Source of the DNA: Pisolithus tinctorius
Taxonomy: Eukaryota; Basidiomycota; Agaricomycetes; Boletales; Pisolithaceae
Length of the DNA: 64,000 nt
Assembly: GCA_024663395.1 (NCBI GenBank)
Contig: JANFAH010000008.1
Span: 806,001 to 870,000 of the forward strand
Direction of reading: 5' to 3'
The first letter of the stretch is position 1. Each line of letters starts with the position of its first letter. The position numbers and the translations under genes are program-made. The notes below the pieces were generated by a model. That model worked only from the letters and a program-made list of their open reading frames with translations. It ran no database searches and was not told where the DNA came from. Below, in pieces: positions 56,040 through 64,000 of this stretch.

Positions 56040-56546
56040 TCAAGATCGGTTTGAAACTTGAGGGTACACACCGAAAAGATCTGACCTTACCACCATCGTA
56101 TTGATACGTTCAATTTTGAGATAGCTTAGAGGGGGGTACCGTGTCAGTGGGGACGCGGGTGGAGACAGGACTTCACTGCGCGACGCATCCTCTGCAAGTC
56201 GCCGCAACTTTTTATTTTTCGCAAATAGCTTAGAGCTCCCATCTAAACGATGTATCGCCACTCCCTTAGGATTTCTCAAGCCGACTACTGTCGTAACCAC
56301 AGTCCCCTGGGACCCTCCCCATCCGTCGACAGGTTGCCACATCAGAGCTTCTCCGTGACCCCTTCTGAGACTCAACATGTGTAATATATATGCGTGCGCT
56401 GCATCCTTGCTGGGATGCGATGCTCGCAGGATAATTGAACACGGACACTTGCGGTCGGTTGCAAGACATCCGTGGAACCAAGTCGTATTTGGCGTGGTCG
56501 CACGAAAGAGGGAACCGGCGAGTGCGAAGAGGGATAACGAGGTCAT
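56040..56546 (-). CDS. Hypothetical ORF between NLR B and UTP10
   Basis: 168 codons starting MTSLSLFALAGSLFRA, which looks weakly like a signal sequence. No recognised domain. Most of it has no counterpart in unit 1, since the duplication ends near 56140. It could be a chance open frame. Confidence 0.2.
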   Translation of the reverse strand: MTSLSLFALAGSLFRATTPNTTWFHGCLATDRKCPCSIILRASHPSKDAAHAYILHMLSLRRGHGEALMWQPVDGWGGSQGTVVTTVVGLRNPKGVAIHRLDGSSKLFAKNKKLRRLAEDASRSEVLSPPASPLTRYPPLSYLKIERINTMVVRSDLFGVYPQVSNRS

Positions 56547-56989
56547 GCTTTGATCTACAGTACGTGGATAAACGGTGAGAGGTGAATCAGTCTTGTGATT
56601 TCGCGCTTGGACGAGGCTACCCCTCCATGGTAGACCTATCCGTCTCCTATCGCGTCCTCATTCCTTCGTCTGGGCATGCTGTGTTGTACTGTTTGGACCC
56701 TGGGGGTATATATACCGGTGCTGCATGTATGCGCAGGGCATCTCTCTTCTTTCTCTCTTTCTCTCTCGATCGTCTTGTACCAGCGTATATGCTTGATCAT
56801 TTAATCCCACACGCCTGTCCACGTTCTGTTGCTGTTGTGATCCCCCTTGAGTGTGCTCACCCCTATCGTGGTGAGTTCCACACCCGGAAATCCGGCTCTT
56901 GACACAACTTTGATACAGGTCTGTCTAACATCGTACATACTTGTAGTGCGTAGTGCGTTCGTAGTCAGCTAGCTCATGCTAGTCCACGA
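56547..56989. other. Intergenic region 3' of UTP10
   Basis: Pyrimidine-rich stretch (CTCTCTTCTTTCTCTCTTTC near 56740) and a short TATATATACC near 56707. No gene recognised. Confidence 0.4.
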
Positions 56990-59900
56990 TTATAAATCGT
57001 TGATGCTGCCAGCTACACTCTCTACGGCGTTTTTGAGTTTGTGGGCTTCCTGTACTACGCTATCATTTTCGTCTTCGGCACATTCATTGATAAATGTCGC
57101 GGTCTCGGCGAGGAATCCTAGAGTGGACGTCAGCACGGCAGCGAAACAGTATCCTTCCAAGACGGGTACGTACCAATTAACTTCCCGCCTTCCGCCTTCC
57201 ATATCTCGCTCGCACATTCAAGCGCCAACATCCGTTGCCGGGCATCTTCAGAACGGGTGTGCATGAGGAGAGAAAGATTAAGTCGTTTCAGTAGATCTGC
57301 AGCACTGGCAGGAAGCAGAGAAACCAGCGAGACGAGGCACGCAATCAGGAGGTGCTTAGGGTTTGCGCCAGCAAATGCACTAGCATGTGCTGAGGATAAA
57401 CTGACTGAGATTGGCAGCTGCGAAAGCAGATGAGGCAAGATAACAGCGACCTTGTCTTCACGCCAGAAGACTGGTATAGCAGGGTGATTAGGATGTTAAG
57501 GGAAAACGCCATGAAGGAGAATGCGCACCGCCATCGTCATTTTCAAACGATTTACGAAGAGTTAACATGATTCCGGACCACAATGCTGCATCTGACGTCG
57601 AACAAGACGCAGAAAGAGTGCCAAACGTTTGAAGGGCTTCAGACAGAGACCGAATGAGCATAGCCATGTATGGATTCATTAGGGCCTGTACAAGACCTCG
57701 TCAGCGCGATGAACATGAACACAGGTGCAAGGACGTACCTTGAAATAGTCGAGCAGCGCAACGTAGATATGACAAAACGTCATTTTCCGCTGGGTGGTGC
57801 CTGTGGAATATGAGCTGATGACAACATTCACTATTGGCTACGTACCGGTGTTATCCACAAATGCCCAATCGTGCAATCTACGGAATAGCGGCCGGAAAGC
57901 GTTTTCGTTCAGCTTGACGACAAGTTCAATGAAAGCAGAAGTTGCATAGCTCTCCACCTAATAATCCTGTGAGTTAGCCCGTAAAACCCTTGGCAAGCGG
58001 CTGACCTCTTGAGCGCCAAATGACAATCTAACATCAAAGGCTTCCAGGAAGACCTTAAAGATTTGGCGAAGATGTTCGAGAACGTCGGCTCTTGGCGCAG
58101 CCTTGAGAGACCATTTAAATACAGTGAAGTATCCAATGAGGCCGTGAACGTTTTCCTATTGTAACGGTGAGTGTTTGTAATTTTAATACCTGGGGATGAG
58201 TCTACCTTCGTTTGTTCCTTGCCAAGGTCTGCCCATAATTCGTACAGTACCTGCATCAAAGCTCCCGGTGTAGTCCGTTTCGCAATAGCTTTGATAAGGG
58301 GAGTAAGAGGGTTATTCGAAGTCGCAGTACATGAGTTGCAGGTGACATATAATTTAACAACTTGACTGAGTTCCTGGGTTCCATAAAAAGTAGGAAGAGT
58401 AGTCAGGAGACTCTGTAAGGTTGCAAGGGCTGTCCCTCCAGTTAACGCAAATCCTGTCAACAAATCAACGACACGCAACGCAGCACTTCTGGTACGTACG
58501 GTCTTTGTCATGTAGGTCGTCACGAAGAATCAACACGCATACTTCTACAATTTCTCTAAAATACGGAATAATGTGAGGACCAAGGCAGGGGCTGACACCA
58601 ACTACGTTAATATATAATGCATCAAGTAGAGGGTCAACATACATGTAGCAAGGCAAGACGGGTAGAGCAGCAGAGACGGAGGTTTTTGCTCGGACGACCT
58701 TTATGATATGAGGTAATGTAACCTGTAAAGCGGCCACCTCCCCAGCCTGGTGGGTGGATACGATAGCCTTCAAAGCGCCTAACGCAGCGTCGGCAAGTGG
58801 ACCGGTCGGTGTGTGGCTGATAATTTCGTGGATATTGCTGATGATTTCAATCATTTTGGTCTTATGTTCCTGACGGACCGGCTCGTTGATAAGAGGTATT
58901 CTTGCGGCGAGAACCTCGAGAACTCCGATGTTCACCTGTAGGATACATCAAGAGGAGGAATGATGGACCAACAATTTACACCCACTTTTGGTTCCGCGGA
59001 CCGCAGTATTACTGCTACTGCAGACAAAAATTCTGCAGCAGAAATAGCGTTAGTTACTCGAGTGATTGCCACTTGGAGGGAAGAGGTGATCGTGGATAGT
59101 TCGCCATCTTGGAGAGTGGCTAGGTCGATTAGAAGCGCTATAAGATCGTCAGTGCTATGGCCATCTAGCAGCTGATGCTGTTCTCGGCGGTTGCCCGGTA
59201 CTAGAGCAGTACTCGAGAATACAAGAAGAACCTGCGCACGACGCTGCAAGACAGACGAAGCTGACACAGAATGTTCCTCGTCCCTGTCAAGGCTGTCAGT
59301 TTGGCAAGCGATGAGATGGTTAGCTAAACATTACTTGACGTAGTCTAAGAAGGTTGCTATTTTCTTCCTCTGGAGCGTTTAGACGCGAAATAAGCCGTAT
59401 GCACTCCCGAAGCGCCTGGCACAGAACCTAGAGCACGATGAACACCCAACCACACCGGGGTCATCAGACAAACTCACATATATTTGCAATGGCCGAGAAA
59501 AATGGCGCAATAATGCTATTGGAAGGGCCAGCGTCGTCTGTGCTTCCTCCAGGGTCTGTCTGACTACCCGGTTGGTTACCTTGTCAACTAAGAGCATGCA
59601 CAAAGGAGCAAGGAATTCATCTGGTCCAAGGACCTCTGCGAGGTGTAGGAAGAAACTGGAAAACTAAATAAGGGTGTGGCCAGAAAATTATGGACTTCAC
59701 GCACCTTTGTCTTCGGTGACGAGGTACATGATGTGCTGCGTCAGTGAAGATGCGAAGAAACTCCCGAGCACCAACGTAGAGTTCCAATCCCACCGAATAC
59801 TTCTCTTTCAAAGACGAGACCATAACAGGGACGATACTGTTGATGGTCTGCACAGCAAATGAGTCACGGACAAAATATAATCGTGGCATCGTACACTCTG

Positions 59901-62900
59901 AATGACTTTTAAACTGTAGGAGTCATCGCGGTGGAAAACATTGGATCCCATGAACGTAAAGATCGGCATGATATTGTGGAGAACAGATTTAGGAGCTAGT
60001 CGGGCCAGGTCGGCCATCAACAAGAGTGCTTCGTGGAACGTCTGAGAATTGTCGGTGACTGTAGACAATGATCAGCATACCCTAGCGATGTGAAAACTGG
60101 ACAAACCTCTGATAAGCTCCACTAGAATTTCTAAGCGTATTGGGCGGGAAAGTGGCTCCTGGGAAAGTGTTCAGAGATAACGACCAGTGTCCGAAGACGC
60201 CCTACCGTAAGTTTACTTGCGCTCTTCTCGATCCCTGCCATCAACATTTGACAGAGGTAGTTCGTGTCAGACGGTCCCCACACATCGGAACGGATAACGT
60301 TGTTGACAGTTTCTAGTAAGTGAGAGAGCAAGGCGACCGAGCCTGGTATGTCAGACGTCGCGAGCGCCTCCGCAAGAATCGTCAACGGTTGTAACTTATC
60401 GGATTCTGCGGTCTCAGGCGGACTATAATGAGAAGTTAGCAAGTGGTCCACGTGCATTCAAGTTAACTATTACTTGTCTAATTTGGCCCGTTTTCCAGCC
60501 GGGGCCCCGCCCTTCAGCATGGGAGGGTTGGAAGACCTGTCAACAAATGAATAATGAGGGCTGCGTCTCGCAGTAACCTCCCAACAAGAGTCTTGGATGC
60601 CAGAAACTACGGCTCGTCAATAGAAAGCACCCGACCTTCACAGAAAAACATGGCTTACGATTTCACCACCCTGCGCACCTGCGTGCAAAAGCTCAATACA
60701 TATCTCGGAACGTTTTTCCAGATTGAGGTTAGCAAATAGGCGCTTTTCCAAAGCCGCAGCAAAGCAGCTGCGCGCAATGGTATTTGCATCTGTAGAATAC
60801 TCCAACTTAGGCGCAGCTAAACAACGGCAGCAGAGGACTTACTGGATCGGAACAAACTACGCAACACTGCAATAAACACGGACCAGGTTTCGTTGCCCTC
60901 TTCGTCGCTTAAATTCGCTGGAGTGACTGTCAGGAAACCAGCCATGACAAGCGAGGTGTATTCATCAAGCAGTGGACCGAACATCTGTGAGACAGTAGCG
61001 GGATCTTGCGTCAACGACTTCACGGCAGGGACAAGCATGAAAGATTTCGTGCTGTCGGACACATCCTCCAGGGAATTGCAACAACGCCACACGAGCGAAC
61101 GGGAACTGGGTGCGCAACGATATGCGAGAGTAGGAAGCATGAAACCCGACGTCTGTATCTAAGGAAAACAGTGTCAGCTAGGGCGATAGGTATGTGAAAA
61201 CGAAAAGCACTTTGAACCAGATCCCTGCAAGTGACGATGATGAAATACCTTGATAAAGTTGGCATCTTGGACGAGCTGTTCGCGGAACTCGATCATCGCT
61301 TCGACGTAGGTGGCTAGATCCTTCGGATCCAGACACTGCAATTCAGCTAACGCAGACTAATATCAGTGCTCTTCATGATGCAAGGATACAGATGAATTGG
61401 ACGCACAAGAAGCTTGTCCATATATAGTGTCCACCCCGTAGATATATTTTTTCTCGACAGGAGAAGACAGGAGAGAAATGCTCTCCAATACCAGTGCTCG
61501 ATCCCGCTTATCGGTACGATGGTCCATTAAGATAGGCAAGCAGTGACGGAAGTACAGTCTGAAAGTCCACACTAGTTTTGACGTGACCACGCAAGGAACG
61601 CAAGGACGTGGAGGAGAGCATGCTGTCCGCACCCTGTCTGCTGGAGGGCCAAGTAGAGAGGAGTATCCCAAGCAAGAACACCAAAGAATTTCTCCTTAGG
61701 TTGAGGAACAAAGTCCGTAGCAACTAATGCAGATAACGATGTCGGTTCAGTCGCTAGAGCTGCATGCAAGGACGTATAGACTATGCATGAGAAAGACATA
61801 TCGCTTGACTTGTTGTCACCTCCGGCCAAGCCAGAGGAGACAGTCCTAGAAGTGTCGTCAGTCGGAATTGTAAAAACGCCATGGAAGCGACCACTCACAG
61901 ATGGCAACACTAGCATCCAGCCTACCAGAAAAGTTCTGCGGAAGAGAAAGAGCCGGAACTGAGAGTCAAAATTGAAGCTTGCAAGGCTAGAATGGTTCCG
62001 CGCCCTCCTGGCTTGAGGGTAGCCTTCGCTGTGATTTGGTGCGCATCCTGTGCCTGGGGTGGCGGCGAAAATTAGCGACGGCGCACACGCAGACTTGTAT
62101 TACTTGCACGCTACCTCTTGTAAGCTCGATTCTTTCAGCGCGTCATCAATGTCATCTAGCGTACTGAGTCGCATAGCACGCAAAATTCGAATAGCAAGGA
62201 TGATTTGCCGATCGCCTGAACTGCGCTACCAGCAGCTCGTGGCAAACCAAGTATGCGAGCGCACGTCCCATGTGGCATAGTATCTTCCAGCTTGGACAGC
62301 AGATGTTCAGTGTCCTTTTCTAGATCACTGGAAGCTAGAATATTCTCTGCAGCAACGTATGAGATACCTTGAACACAGCAAAAACAACGAAACTTGCCCG
62401 CAATTATCCCAACAACACCGACATTCACTTCACATAATTTTTTCGGAAAATTCGTCCGTATCCTCTTTCTCGCATCCCTCGTCCAGTAAAGAGAGCCGAT
62501 TCCACACGTCAACGCAACCCTTTTAGCCACCCAGTCTGGAAGCCTCCCGACTTGTTAATCGCCCCCCAGACTCCACTAGACGTCTTGAACTTGGCCTTCG
62601 ACGCCAGTAAGAACGGGAACAACGCATCCTGTTGTACCGAGTCAAGCACCTCCGGATATGCTTTCGTAAACGGACCCGCCAAAAACTCCGTGTGAGCATG
62701 GAGAACACTGCGAGCAGGAGTTAGCAGAAGTTGTGAGACAATAGCGTCCAACAATTTTTGGGGGGTTGTGGACAGTGTTCACTGTAGAAAGGAATAGATC
62801 GGCCGATGCATAGAGAGCTTGCAGCACCCCGTGGTGTGGATCATATATCCGACCGAGTAACGCAGACTGAATGGACGCCTGCAAGGGTAGTGTCAAGGAC

Positions 62901-64000
62901 CGTAAAGTTACTTGGTTTGAGAATAACTTGCCATATCCGAAGAAGAAAAGAGCACCTTCACTTTGCGCTTCTCGCAACATAGCATATAGCCTATGTACAG
63001 CATCGATTCGCACGTCTTTCGACATGTCTGCGGAAGCGACGACGACCTCATTAACGCTAGTTGACTGCGCTAGGGGATGGCTCTAAAAATGTATTCGTTA
63101 TCAAACAGACAGCGCGGGACACCATTTGCGCCCTTACCAGTGAGAACGAAGCCAAAAGATTGTTGGTGCGCTTCTTCCACTCTTTTTGAGCGTCGCATTT
63201 TACTATCATCGCTGGGACTAATACAATCTGCGACAACGTCCTCAGCGACACCGCGAAGCAGCTCAAAGTTGCGTTGGTGTACGAGAGCGAGTAACAACCG
63301 TGCAGCGGAAGCGATCGCTTCTGTCGAACCCGCATTCCCATCCGACGTAGCAAGTCGGACGAGCAAGGCAGCAATAGCCTTCGTCACCGTCACGGGGACA
63401 TCTGTGCTATTTATCACGGCAGAAAACAAAGAAGACACCTGGGGTTCATGCAACCTAGGGGACACCTGTAGAATCCAATGCCGAGACAAGCAAGATGATA
63501 AACACGTACTGGCTTTGTAGCGACCGGAGTAAGGGAACGACAAACTTCTCAGCTCCCGCTATCTTTAACGCATTGGGTAGTTCATCGCTCAAACCTCTGT
63601 AATCCGACTCAAGTCAGAACATGTCACTAAGCTGGCACGAGGCACCAAAGCTCACGGCATCTTTGAACACCCCCGGCATGGCACTAAGGGGAAATTCGGG
63701 AAGCTCATCCTGAGGTAGAGCATACCACGATTCGCAGCTTTGATAAATTGGGTTGTCGATACCCCAGTTCTTTTCCTGCACTTTGCAAACCTTGTGTGAC
63801 CATCATACTAATGATTGCAACTGAGGGCCGCTGGCTTTAGGTTTACTTTTTGAGAAAGGACGCAAAGAAGGACGAAGCTTCCGAGCTGCAGTCGCCAATA
63901 TCGAGACAGTGAGCTTGATTGGGTTGTAATGGGACAGGAAGGACTTACGACTATGTTCACATCTCTGGGTGTTGTCTCTAACGGGGTCAATGATGCAGGC
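56990..64000 (-). CDS. utp10: UTP10/HEATR1, U3 snoRNP small-subunit processome protein (partial)
   Basis: Essential nucleolar HEAT-repeat scaffold needed for early 18S rRNA processing and rDNA transcription. TAA at 56990-56992. The C-terminus, [38 protein letters not shown], is diagnostic. Upstream come [18 protein letters not shown] and [24 protein letters not shown], and then the BP28CT domain ([32 protein letters not shown] at about 57960-57850). Many introns of about 35-60 nt with GT...AG ends separate the exons. Farther upstream are HEAT-type segments ([33 protein letters not shown]). The first exons lie beyond 64000. From about 61.3 to 62.8 kb the conserved reading changes frame at least seven times, each time by one extra base, often in a homopolymer (62755-62759, 62518-62520, 62438-62443). 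I suspect sequence errors. Confidence 0.88.

Noticed and set aside
1..64000. tRNA, rRNA or other structural RNA genes
   Set aside because: I found no cloverleaf with A and B boxes and no rRNA-like stretch by eye. A tRNAscan or Infernal run would be needed to exclude them fully.

Overview
The window is nuclear DNA of a filamentous basidiomycete, most likely an Agaricomycete. The evidence is many short introns (about 33-60 nt, GT...AG), a NACHT-WD40 gene of the type abundant in that class, a CRIB (p21-binding) kinase, a UTP10 ribosome-biogenesis gene, and transposons typical of the class: chromodomain Gypsy elements, a DIRS tyrosine-recombinase element, a CENP-B/Tigger-like transposon and a Helitron remnant. 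There are no prokaryotic features.

The backbone is a tandem segmental duplication. Each unit carries a CRIB/STE-type kinase gene on the + strand and, tail to tail with it, a NACHT-WD40 (NLR-like) gene on the - strand. Unit 1 covers 1 to about 15703. Unit 2 starts before 18435, resumes at 27227 and runs to about 56140. Unit 1 kinase: 384-11095, broken by a DIRS element at about 1249-6481. Unit 1 NLR: 15472-11641, with only 2 WD40 repeats. Unit 2 kinase: 43779-49956, broken by a TA-flanked MITE, indels and lost splice sites. Unit 2 NLR: 55889-50498, with 14 near-identical WD40 repeats.

Between and inside the units lies a nested transposon stack that can be dissected exactly. A Helitron 3' end sits at 15753-16519. 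A Tigger-like transposon (18435-27224, TA target duplication) was split by Gypsy-1a (20948-26761). Gypsy-2 (27549-43707, target duplication ACTTG) inserted about 70 bp upstream of the unit 2 kinase start. It was itself invaded by Gypsy-1b (28252-34142, duplication GATAT) and by an element now left as a solo LTR (35799-36699, duplication GTGAA). Removing the two insertions restores one 2840-codon gag-pol frame in Gypsy-2, interrupted only by nine TGA codons. The LTR differences are almost all CG to TG or CA, so these elements decayed by CpG deamination.

The right end (56990-64000, - strand) is most of UTP10/HEATR1, a HEAT-repeat component of the small-subunit processome. Its 5' end lies outside the window. 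Between about 61.3 and 62.8 kb its frame is shifted repeatedly, always by +1, which looks more like unpolished long-read sequence than gene death.

The most interesting biology is the co-duplicated pair of an NLR with a hypervariable WD40 array and a kinase with a degenerate active site (DFS instead of DFG, HRDVRSDN). This is a candidate recognition module, although no complete intact copy of either gene is visible here.
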